Shown here: positions 55,401 through 64,000 of the stretch, one piece after another
Numbering within the stretch: the first letter of the stretch is position 1
How the letters are laid out: every line of letters begins with the position of its first letter
DNA from: Trichocladium uniseriatum
Lineage: Eukaryota; Ascomycota; Sordariomycetes; Sordariales; Chaetomiaceae
DNA length: 64,000 nucleotides
Assembly (NCBI GenBank): GCA_017139535.1
Contig: WOUO01000003.1
Span: forward strand, 434,001 to 498,000
Reading direction: 5' to 3'
Notes under the pieces: generated by a model
Database searches by the model: none
Told to the model about the DNA's origin: nothing
What the model saw: the letters and a program-made list of their open reading frames with translations, nothing else
Position numbers and translations under genes: made by a program

Positions 55401-56521
55401 GCCACCCGTTGCCTCATGACTTCAGGCCGCCCGCGGAGCGTCTCTTCCCAGCAGCGGCAGGTACGTCCCCGTTCCGTTCGGCTATTCTGGCCGAACACCA
55501 CCCCCCGCGCTTCGCTTCACCCACCGACGGCAGTCGAATCCATCAATCAGAACCCAATGTCGGGTTGGTGCGCAAGTTGGAAACCGGGTCTTTCTTGCGA
55601 AGCCGCCCATTCATTTGCATACCATCCAATCTCAACATGAAGTAGAGCGGCCTGTTTGGCAACCACCTGACCCTGCTGACCGAGCACCCGGGCACCTACC
55701 CCAACTTTCAAGTTCCAACCGCGCCTGCCACTTCCGCCTGCCGCACGCACTGCAATCACGCCTTTCTGAGAGGTTGCATTGCAGTGGGAGAGGCAGGTCC
55801 CGTCCCAGAACCCCCGAAAATCTGCCAAATCCAGCAAGTTGCACTGTTGCAGTGCAGTCACCGGGCCTGAGCAGGACATATTACAAATTTTCCCTCAGCA
55901 GGAACTTTATCTTTCGGTTACCCATCCATTTTTCTCAACCTAACGCTCTTTCCCCCTTTCCCACAAACTTACCACCCGGGCAAAGATCGCGCCCTGCTCC
56001 AACTTGGCTTTGGCATCTCCCGAATTCCGGTCCCGAGTCCCGGCTCGCGACACGCAACCCAGAACTGCACTGGATAATATCTCCCCCGTGGTGTCAGCAC
56101 GCCAAGACCGTCCAGGTCCAATCAATTAATTAAATGGCAATCTAGATGAATTGACGCCGACTCTGCTCATCCTACTGAGCGACCAGTCCCGATCCAGCCG
56201 GCCTGACTGCAGGCGACCCCGGCTCACCGTCATCAAGAACGGCCGGTGCAACACAACTGCCGCATCCCCCGCCCATTGTACGTGCGCCCGGGGCGGCGGG
56301 AGGCGTGGAGAAGCGTGGAGAAGAAGAGGGCTTTCTTCCCCCGGAGAGTGGTGTGGCGGGCGGGCTCTGTACAACCCGAAACCGTGTTCCCCCCAACCTC
56401 TAAAAAGGGCCGAGACATCTCTGCATTTTCTGTCTTGGGGTCACCCCGCTAGTCTGGCTCGGTTGCACGATGCGGTGGATGCACCCCGCAAGCTCGCACC
56501 AGCCACGTTGCGCCTACCTCC
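52422..56521. other. 4.1-kb gene-poor interval
   Basis: The largest gap in the window. It must hold the WSC promoter (a TATA-like GATAAAAAG on the minus strand near 52532-52541) and the long upstream region of the C2H2 gene. The part 53870-54180 is AT-rich; 54640-56500 is GC-rich and pyrimidine-rich. No frame shows domain-like protein; the longest (54530-55066, minus) looks random. No repeats or transposon remnants could be recognised by eye. Confidence 0.5.
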
Positions 56522-58434
56522 ATGTCGAATCTTCTTCAACGTCGAGCGATGCACCATGAAGGGCCATACGCAGCGGCCATCCACGCGGGACACCACCATG
56601 GCTCGCACGCCGCCCACCAACAAGTCGCCGTAATGGGCCATCATCATGTCCCATGTCCGTGAGTCAATACGTCAACATCTCTGGTTGCCGCCCGATAAGC
56701 GTGCACCCTCTCGCACCGACCGAGACTCGGGGCGGCTGATCCACGTCTCCTAGGTACGAAGACAAGGTCACCACCAATGGTACCACGGCACGCATGGTGC
56801 TCATGTTCCTCCGTGAGCTCCTCGAGCAGGTGTCTGTGGACACACAGGTCCAGCAGAACTATGGTTGCCCCATGACAAAGTGCCACAAGACGTTCGCGGC
56901 ACCACTGCAGGTCATCCACCACCTCTTGTCTTGTCCAGAGCTCCCAAATGGCGCCTTCGATTGCGACAAGTGCAATCACTGGCACGGCTTCCCGACGACC
57001 GAAAAGGACTGGACGCAATGGGCCGGTTGGAAGTCTCCGCAACCCGTGTATGGATCCCATCCCATTCAGCGAAAGCGCAGCCTGGGTTCGAAAATGAGGG
57101 AGTTCGCCCTGAGGAAGAAGGACCCTTCGCGCAAACAGAATGTCCCGTTGGGGCCGCAGTTCAAGGGCAACTCCATAACGGGTACGAGACCAAATAGTGC
57201 AGCTTCGGAGGCGCTCAGCACCACTTTTACGAGCAGGAACTTCCAACACGTCGACGTTCCGGGCCAACTCGGCCAGGGGGTTACCCCAGGTTTTTCGGCC
57301 TTTCAGAAACCAATGTTACCGCCTGAACTGTCAGACGTCGATGGAAGCATGTTTTGGCCGAGACCCGATGCAGATATCTCCGGCCTCGGTCATAATGACA
57401 TGCCATCTACGGCCCCGTCGATTGCCTCGTCGTCAGCGGTTGATGAGAGCCCATCGGAACCGCTCACGCAAAACACTTCAAGGACAACGTTGTTCAACCC
57501 TGGTCTCGGTTCATATCAGCCGCCGACTCCGTCGAGCCAAGACTCCAATAACACGTCGACACCATACCAGTTCATGTTCCCTCCGCAATTGCCCTTTAAT
57601 CCCGGGCCGGCACCCCTTCCCGGTCACGCGCCATCAGTCTCTGCCATGTCCTTGGATGAGCCTCTTCACGTGGACGTGCCCTCATTGCTGCCGACGGCGC
57701 TGCGTCCGGCAGACTCCAATACCAATCACGCCTGGTGGAGCCTAAAGGTTGAGGAGGTCGAAACACCTCGCCGGGCCCCGTCGCCGTCGGGACCAGACAC
57801 ATCTTCTATTCAACCACTCATGGCAGGAATGCTGGCCACGAGTGTTGACAGTCGGATACCGAGTCCGATATCGCCTGGTAGAGATGTTTCCCCTTACTAC
57901 CAGGTGCAGCCACCATCAACCGATTCGATGCATCGAGCACTTAGCCACGAGTCTATGGAAGCCGGAACAATGACAGTTTATGGATCACCTGTCCCAGAAA
58001 AAGCTCAAGTAGAGCCTTTATCACACCATGCGAACCATATCCATCACTCCGTCGCAGGGCCTCGCCGGGGCGCTTTGGAACCATCAGCGGAAGAACTCGT
58101 ATGCGATGAATGCCAATGGAAACCCCGAGGTGTCAGAGAGAACCTAAAAGGCTATCTCCGCAAGCACAAGAACACCCACAAGGGCCTCAGACTATCTTGT
58201 GATGTGGCAGGCTGCACCAAAACCTTTAGCCGCCTGGACAACCTGAAAAAGCACAAAAGGGATAAGCACGGGATCGAAGAGAGCCCCAGCTCGGTTCCGT
58301 CCAAGCGTGTAGTATGCGACTTTGAGGGCCACGTCGATGAGGAGACAAAACAAAAGCAACTAGGCACTGTCGAGCCCGAGATACGCGGCGTGCCAGAAGA
58401 TTACTCGATGCATTGGCCGGGGTTGAACTTTTAA
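56522..58434 (+). CDS. C2H2 zinc-finger protein, putative transcription factor
   Basis: Exons 56522-56658 and 56754-58434 encode 605 residues. The intron at 56659-56753 starts GTGAGT and ends CCTAG; splicing gives HHHVPCPYEDKVTTNGTTAR. The N-terminus is His/Ala-rich (IHAGHHHGSHAAHQQ). A Cys/His cluster follows (YGCPMTKCHKTF, HHLLSCPEL, FDCDKCNHWHGF). The middle is Ser/Pro-rich and disordered. Near the C-terminus are a degenerate finger (CDECQWKPRG ... HKNTH) and a canonical C2H2 finger CDVAGCTKTFSRLDNLKKHK ending RDKH. The lone canonical finger plus the conserved N-terminal cluster fit filamentous-fungal regulators of unknown targets. The upstream region is unusually long, as is common for regulators. 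Confidence 0.87.
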
Positions 58435-59966
58435 AACCCCTGAATGCGAGTTTCTGGCCATGATTTCGATGGCCACATCGCGCTTGTCAGCGCGCGTTTC
58501 ATATTCTTATTTTTCCGTCCTCTGTCCCTCGGTGGACTAGCCGGCAATTAAATGACAAAGCGCATATTTTCTTGCCATCTCGTCGATTTCCGCAAAACTT
58601 CTCAGATACCCATGTTCAGGGGATGGCCAAACCTTGTCCGTTATCAAGTACTTAACATATAGCAGCCAATCAAACTTGATTTTTAGGGGAGTTCCTCGCT
58701 GAGTCGCTTAAGGTGAGTGAGCTTTTGGTCGGTGGCTCAATTTATGACTGCCAGTGTCAGGCGGCTCTAATCCAATCGACCATCCCATCACCCAACTTGC
58801 TCATTCACTAGGTGGGACGAGCTTGGACACTACAGGTTTCGTATCTTTCTGTGTATGTCGGGGTCAGAGTGGGGGGTATGCAGCGATCTGAAACCTCACA
58901 GCCAGCCACTATACAGACTTGCAGATTGAGGCACTTGTCTCGGGTAGTTGATTCATGTACAACCCCACGATCCTGTATGTCCTAGGTTGGGAGCGGATAG
59001 AGTGATCTCTGAGTCAGGGTGTTTATCTGAAACATGGCCTATCATGGGAGCTGAAAAGTTCGAGATCGGGCGTCTTTGGTCTCACACCGCTGGGATCTCG
59101 ACGCCATGCCGCCTGCGCATAGCTCGATCTACCCCATGGGTCTACTTGTAATGGCGGGCTTGGAAGCGGGACCTGGACTCGGGGGTTAAGGAGGAAGGGG
59201 GGTCATGGAGGGTTAGGGTTGCGAAATGACACCCTTTTTCCCCTGAACAAACTGGTATATCGCACACTCGATCAAGGGCTGACTGCGATTGAATTGGTTT
59301 CTTGGGGCATATTGAATGAATATAACGTCCCTAGTGCATCATCTAATATCAGGGTTTGAATGCAGTGAGAACTGGAGCTTCATCCACGAACCGATTCCGA
59401 CAAGTTCCCACACGTCCACCGTGACGACTAACTGACCGCAAGAGGTAACGAAATGCCACGACCCGGATTACTGGATTCTGTGCTTGGTTATATTATTGTT
59501 GCTTCCACAGCCTGAGACTATGCTGACTCTCCTGTCAATGTTGACAGGAGAGAAGCAGGAGATCCCGGTGGACGGCGGACACCGAAGCTTCGACCAACTT
59601 CCCCTCGCATGGACACAGCATTGCCGAGCTACCTACAACACGCTCAAGAGGGCCGTAACAACGTCGCATCAGATGACGCTCTTTGTCCGCAGATGATGCG
59701 GGGTATTTGGTGATGTATCGCTCCCAAGCGTGCAATTGCCGCCAGTGACGTCCCAGCAACCGATTGTTTCCCCAACCGAGCCATCAGCATGACGACAGTG
59801 ACGCAAGACGGCTCAAAGGGCCTCCACCACCCATATTAAAGACAGGTCCAGACCAGATTCCCGAGGAGATTCCCTCACTCTTGCCTTACCCAGAAACCGA
59901 GTGCTCATTCAAAACTCAATCTTCAAACCAAATATTTACTTAGCGTAGAGACGTACAACAAACAAC
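58435..59966. other. 1.5-kb intergenic region with a palindrome
   Basis: No gene recognised. It includes a 12-bp-arm inverted repeat at 59527-59552 and the promoter of the following small gene, with an AT-rich TATTAAAG at about 59832-59840. Confidence 0.55.
59527..59552. repeat. Perfect inverted repeat, 12-bp arms
   Basis: CTCTCCTGTCAA at 59527-59538 is the exact reverse complement of TTGACAGGAGAG at 59541-59552, with a TG spacer. It lies about 415 bp upstream of the small LEA-like gene. Confidence 0.85.
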
Positions 59967-60439
59967 ATGGAGGGACAGCCGCGTCAAGTCAAGCATGGGA
60001 AGCACCCGCACCACCCCCACCACGTCGTGCCGAAGCATGAGTCGGGATACACCGACGAGGCGGCCGTGGAATGCCACGACCTGATTGACCGGGCCGAGGA
60101 GGAGGCGCATGTAAGTCTCGTGCAGATATACAGTATACCTGCGTCCTGCATATGCGGACCAGTACCTACCTATTGACACACTCGTCCCAGCTCCACGAAC
60201 CCAACTCCATGTACGCGACCCAGGGCGTGGCGCCGACAGTCGACCCCGGCTGTTACAAGGCCGAGAAGTGGACAGAGCATCACCACCACGACATGCCGTC
60301 CAAAAAAACGGGCGGCCTCGAGGGCAGCAGCACCGGCTCCAGCGCCACCGAGAAGGCGGCGCAGACGGGAAAAAACATCAAGGACACCGTCGGAGAAAAG
60401 ATGGGCCAGATGAAGGAGACGATGACTCCGAATAAGTAA
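59967..60439 (+). CDS. Small hydrophilic LEA-like protein
   Basis: I do not recognise a named family. Exons 59967-60110 and 60191-60439 encode 130 residues. The intron at 60111-60190 begins GTAAGT and ends CCCAG, both consensus. The protein is His/Lys/Glu-rich: GKHPHHPHHVVPKHESGY near the start, SGYTDEAAVECHDLIDRAEE, then SMYATQGVAPTVDPGCYKAE, a His cluster (EHHHHDM), and a C-terminal amphipathic stretch ATEKAAQTGKNIKDTVGEKM. That tail resembles LEA group 3 repeats, suggesting a stress or conidial desiccation protein; this is inference. No signal peptide or membrane span is present. Confidence 0.75.
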
Positions 60440-61495
60440 AGAGCTGTATGGCAAGATCGTAAAATCAGATAGGCAATGAGAATGGCAGATTTTGAAAGTG
60501 AAAATGCTGTCGGTTGGCAAGTGAAGTGATTGGAGTTTGGACATCGAGCCAACTGAAGCCGGGAGCTGTTGGGGGAAAAGTAGAAGGGAAGGAGCTTGGG
60601 TGGGTTGGTGACCTGATTGTTAAAGAGGAAGCAACAAAGCTGGCAGGTGCAGAACGTCACGATCATGATGGGCGTTGAGTCCAATCAAGTCTAGATTCCC
60701 GAAAGGTTGGTCAAGGAATATCAAATGACATCGTCCCTAGAGATTCAAATCAGACAACAATTTTCATGTCGGTAAAAGGTGCTTTATTGAGCTGGACTAG
60801 CTCAAGGCATCAAGTAGAAGTAACACCTATTGCATCCCAAATCTTTATTGCTGACACGTTTCACATTGAAGAATTGAGCTTTGGTGTTGCCGACCAAGGA
60901 AATCGTGAGAGTGCCTTGAGTGCCTGCGGTGAGTTGGCTCGATTGAAAAACTTCACGTTGGGGAAGATTCAGTTGGTTAAGATTCGGTTGGTTATTTGCT
61001 GTGGCTTCACATGAAAAACCAACTGTCCAGCCGCAGCCTCGGTATCGTTGCCCATATGAGCAGAATGCTCGGTAGGCGTTCTTTTCTACCAGCAAAAATG
61101 AAATACGGTGGTGGCCGAGCTCGGCCTGGGTTTGGGTCGGTTGGCTCCATTTAGTCCGTAGTTGCGGCTGAGCCACGAGGTGGGCACGCGATTTCAATCA
61201 AGGCTCACTTGTTTGCGCCAAGCCAATCTAACTCGCCCGTTTCCTGCCAAGCCAGCTGCGGCCTCCCCGTTTCTGGTCAAGTCGATGACTGGGAAAAGCG
61301 CCAAAAGTGGCAGTGACGACGACGACCGAAAGAAGTGGTCAGCACTCAGATAGGGCTCCCTTAGAGGAGAGGTAATAAATCTCCACGATAACCCGGATTG
61401 AAGTCAGCATCTCCATTCAGTTCATCCAAAAACAATCAAGGAACAGCTCATTAACTTCACAAGCCGGTTCAGCCTTCAAATTAAACACCTTCACG
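60440..61495. other. Intergenic region, no gene seen
   Basis: A 1.06-kb interval between two + strand genes. Short frames on both strands have no conserved features. It includes the promoter of the ankyrin gene. Confidence 0.55.
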
Positions 61496-62986
61496 ATGGA
61501 GGCACCAACCGCCGCCACAGAGACCACACCGTGGGAATTCCTTTCCCACGACGACAACAATAACAACAACGACGAAGAGTCGGTCCCAACCTACACCAAA
61601 ACCGACACCGACAGCCTCACGCACTACCTCGACGCTCACCCAGACGTCATCGCCCGCCTCTCCCTCCCGCTCACCACCTACCCCTCCCTACCCTCCTTCT
61701 CCTCCTCCTCCTCCTCCTCCGAACAACTCGAACGCAGAATCGTCATCACCCAGCACCGCATCATCGCCTCCTTCTTCTCCGCCATCACCTCCCTCAACAC
61801 CGACGCCGTCACCTTATTCATCACCCGCGGCCTCGTCTCCCCGGACGTTCCCTCCTCCCCAAATGGCCGCACCCCCTTGATCGCCGCCGTGCAGACCGGC
61901 CGCGGGGCCATGGTCTGCACGCTGCTCAACCTCGGGGCAAGCGTCAATCTCCCCGGCACAGTGGGGTTCTATCCCCCTATTAAGGGGAAGAAGGGCGGGG
62001 CGATGCCGATGGTGCGCACCCCGCTGATGGTTGCCGCCGCGGGCGGGAAACTGGCGCTGGTGAAGTTGCTCATGGAGGATTTTGGGGCGGATGATTCGGT
62101 CATCGCGCCCGACGGGCAGATGGCGCTGCGGTTGGCGGCCGAGGCCGGGGAGAGGGAGGTGGTGGAGTATTTGCCGGCGCGGAGGGGCGGCGCGTGGAGG
62201 AGGTGGAAGGTGGCGCATGGGGTTGCGCTGGGGAGGATCAAGCGGGCGGTGGGCAAGATTTGCGTGTTTTTCGAGGTGCTGTTGTGGCATGTGCCCAAGT
62301 TTTTTGTGTGGGATTTGCCGAAGGAAATGGTGGTGGAGCCGGCGGTGCGGGCGGGCAAGTACTGCTGGGAGCACAAGGCGCGGTTTGGGGGATGGTGTAA
62401 GAGGCAGGTGGTGGAGTTTCCCGGGAGAGCGAAGAGGGCTGGGAAGGAGGTCTGGGGAAAGGCCAAGAAGGTGCCTGGGGCTGTCTGGGACGTGGTGAAG
62501 GAGATTCCAGGGATTGCAAAGAGGCTGGTGAAGTGTATGTGGAAGGTGATTAAGCGGATTCCGGCGGCTATGAAGGCCGTGTGCATCGGGATTTGGGAGG
62601 GCTTGAAGAAGGTCGGCAAGGCGGTCGGGCATGTGTTCCTGCGCGTCGTGGCCGTCCTGCACACGGCTGTTGCGGCGGTCCTCGACTTCTTCCAGAACAT
62701 CAAGCTCAAGGATGTTTGGGACGGGGTGAAGGAAGTCTTCAAGGCTGTGTTTTACGGCCTGCCTCGCGCAATCTTTACGGGCATCGTGGGCCTCGGTGGG
62801 ATTATCGCCTTGGTGCTGGCTGGCGTCCTGGGTCTCACGGGCAAGTTCATTGTGTTCTTGTTCGAGGCGCTGTGGTACGTGGTCAAGTACGTGCCGCGGC
62901 AGCTTGGGGAGATTCTCTCCGGGATTTGGGCGTCGATCGCCAAGGGGTACCACGAGATCATGGTGGCCATCAACCCCAAGCATTAG
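61496..62986 (+). CDS. Ankyrin-repeat protein with C-terminal amphipathic helices
   Basis: The single exon encodes 496 residues. Residues 1-85 are acidic and low-complexity, with an Asn run and a Ser run (SSSSSSS). Ankyrin repeats occupy about 120-230 (NGRTPLIAAVQTGRGAMVCT, VRTPLMVAAAGGKLALVKLL, GQMALRLAAEAGEREVVEYL). From about 240 the protein becomes Lys/Trp/Val-rich and repetitive, with motifs such as KKVPGAVWDVVKEIPGIAKR and VIKRIPAAMKAVCIGIWEG, predicting long amphipathic helices. A strongly hydrophobic segment lies near residues 421-455 (FTGIVGLGGIIALVLAGVLG). It may bind or insert in membranes. I know no experimentally studied protein of this layout; a defensive or stress role is only speculation. 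Confidence 0.82.
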   Translation: MEAPTAATETTPWEFLSHDDNNNNNDEESVPTYTKTDTDSLTHYLDAHPDVIARLSLPLTTYPSLPSFSSSSSSSEQLERRIVITQHRIIASFFSAITSLNTDAVTLFITRGLVSPDVPSSPNGRTPLIAAVQTGRGAMVCTLLNLGASVNLPGTVGFYPPIKGKKGGAMPMVRTPLMVAAAGGKLALVKLLMEDFGADDSVIAPDGQMALRLAAEAGEREVVEYLPARRGGAWRRWKVAHGVALGRIKRAVGKICVFFEVLLWHVPKFFVWDLPKEMVVEPAVRAGKYCWEHKARFGGWCKRQVVEFPGRAKRAGKEVWGKAKKVPGAVWDVVKEIPGIAKRLVKCMWKVIKRIPAAMKAVCIGIWEGLKKVGKAVGHVFLRVVAVLHTAVAAVLDFFQNIKLKDVWDGVKEVFKAVFYGLPRAIFTGIVGLGGIIALVLAGVLGLTGKFIVFLFEALWYVVKYVPRQLGEILSGIWASIAKGYHEIMVAINPKH

Positions 62987-63385
62987 GAGGACGGCTGCTG
63001 GTATTTGGTTGTTCGAGTTTGTGCGATATTGTATGATAGTAACGATACCCTAGACACTATCCATCTTGTTTGCTGTTGATTCAAAAGCGAATGTTGATAT
63101 CATTGATTCCTACAACCGAGCCAACTCTAATGGGCAACATGCATATATCCAGTCAGCTCTTGGTCGAAACTCTAACGCTGCTAAAGAAGCGAGTCCGTCG
63201 ACGACAAGCCCATTCCACCGCTGACAGTTCGATGAATCAAACCTAGGAATGTCTGGAGAAAGAACAAGACGCTCCACGCATATGCTGCCAACTAACCCTA
63301 CTTCAACCTGGCATCTCCCCAGCCATCCTCTGTAGTTGAACAGCGCCCGTGATAAAACTGATAATCTCCCAACCTGCATGGAACC
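62987..63385. other. Convergent intergenic region
   Basis: A 399-bp interval between two converging genes; no gene recognised. Confidence 0.6.
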
Positions 63386-64000
63386 TCAGTCATAAATAGC
63401 CTCGTCATCCTCCTCTTCATCATCCCCATCGTCAGAATAAAAGAACAGGTCATCCAGAAACCACTCCTGCCCCTCCGTATCCGTCAGCTTGAGCGTGGGT
63501 ACTTGGCTCTCTTCCGCCCCATCAGCCCTCCGTGCCGGCCCAACCTTGGACTTGTGCCAGCGGCACGACGAAAGCGAGTATGCCGCGTCCGTCGCGACCA
63601 GATGCCGGTGCTGCTCGTCGGCCACTTCCTGCCACACGCCCGTGTGCCCGTCTTTGTCAATGTAGAACTCGTTCTTCCAGTCGAAGGTGCGCTGGCGCTG
63701 CTCCGTGTGGCTGTAGCGCCCGATAGCTTTGTCACGCTCAAGGTCCATCTTGCGCTCAAAGGCGCGGTTAAAGGCGACTTCGGTAAGCATGTGGTGCTGA
63801 TACCCCTCCAGGGGAGTGGGAGGTGGCGGAGGGCAAAGGGACGAGTCGTAGGTGACGCCGATGGCCGAGTCTGAGTCTGACCAGCTGTCTTCTTCCTCGT
63901 ATGGAACGCGATACTGTTGCCGAAGGGGTGCGTCGCCTTTGGCGTGCTCGCCGTTCATGTTCATGGGTGGCGGTAGGCGCAAAGGCGTGACCTTGTCGAG
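63386..64000 (-). CDS. Unknown protein, 5' part outside window
   Basis: The minus-strand frame is open to the window edge (LDKVTPLRLPPPMNMNG), so the gene probably starts beyond 64000, though an ATG at 63964 could also be the start. At least 204 residues are visible. The sequence is acidic with a mid-region of charged helix (TEVAFNRAFERKMDLERDKA, QRQRTFDWKNEFYIDKDGHT) and a very acidic C-terminus (DDLFFYSDDGDDEEEDDEAI). No known domain was recognised. GC-rich codon use resembles that of the neighbours. Confidence 0.65.
   Translation of the reverse strand, partial: LDKVTPLRLPPPMNMNGEHAKGDAPLRQQYRVPYEEEDSWSDSDSAIGVTYDSSLCPPPPPTPLEGYQHHMLTEVAFNRAFERKMDLERDKAIGRYSHTEQRQRTFDWKNEFYIDKDGHTGVWQEVADEQHRHLVATDAAYSLSSCRWHKSKVGPARRADGAEESQVPTLKLTDTEGQEWFLDDLFFYSDDGDDEEEDDEAIYD

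Noticed and set aside
61814..62983. 389-residue open frame antisense to the ankyrin gene
   Set aside because: His/Pro/Arg-rich artefact of antisense GC-rich codons, without a better start or conserved motif.

Overview
This is nuclear DNA from a filamentous ascomycete, most likely Sordariomycetes and probably order Sordariales. The evidence is the short introns (about 45-170 nt) with GTNNGT donors, CTAAC/CTGAC branch points and YAG acceptors, GC-rich third codon positions, and proteins typical of filamentous fungi (17.8 kDa complex I subunit, GH53 galactanase, WSC protein, SPT2). The placement below class is inference. No operons, CRISPR arrays, rRNA, convincing tRNA or intact transposons were seen. 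The window holds 29 supported protein genes on both strands, mostly conserved housekeeping genes separated by 0.05-4 kb.

Layout. 0-10 kb: a large disordered coiled-coil protein (+), NAD-dependent methylenetetrahydrofolate dehydrogenase MTD1 (-) and the HEAT-repeat Fe-S targeting factor MMS19/MET18 (+). 10-14 kb: signal peptidase subunit SPC2 (-) and EMC3 (+) share a 320-bp divergent promoter; RNA polymerase III subunit RPC25 (-) lies tail to tail with EMC3. 14-24 kb: NUFIP1-like CCCH protein (+), ER nucleotide exchange factor SIL1 (-), complex I 17.8 kDa-like subunit (+), a SET-domain protein (+), RPS15 (-), GH53 endo-galactanase (-). 24-33 kb: MDR-family reductase (-), membrane-anchored glutaredoxin (+), a repeat-bearing Cys-rich protein (+), mitochondrial bL21m (+). 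33-45 kb: MPS1 kinase (-), RPP2 (-), SPT2 (+), NSA2 (+), PXMP4 (-). 45-64 kb: RING/IBR-like protein (-), kinase-like protein (+), FAD oxidoreductase (+), four-WSC secreted protein (-), a 4.1-kb gene-poor interval, a C2H2 protein (+), a small LEA-like protein (+), an ankyrin/amphipathic-helix protein (+) and a partial unknown gene (-) at the right edge.

Several genes serve shared processes: ER membrane-protein biogenesis and folding (SPC2, EMC3, SIL1), ribosome/snoRNP biogenesis and translation (NUFIP1-like, RPS15, RPP2, NSA2, bL21m) and mitochondrial or redox functions. They are interspersed rather than forming a gene cluster; no secondary-metabolite cluster is visible.

The most unusual observations concern gene architecture. 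NSA2 appears to need a 2-nt internal microexon, flanked by two textbook introns, to encode the conserved 261-residue protein, and its start codon is alone in its coding exon. RPC25 and PXMP4 each appear to carry a GC-AG intron. MPS1 has two families of short peptide repeats in its N-terminus and MluI cell-cycle-box motifs upstream. A SET protein has a low-complexity insertion (or an unrecognised intron) between its NHxC and PNC motifs. Exon coordinates were worked out by eye from splice motifs and frame and are not transcript-verified.
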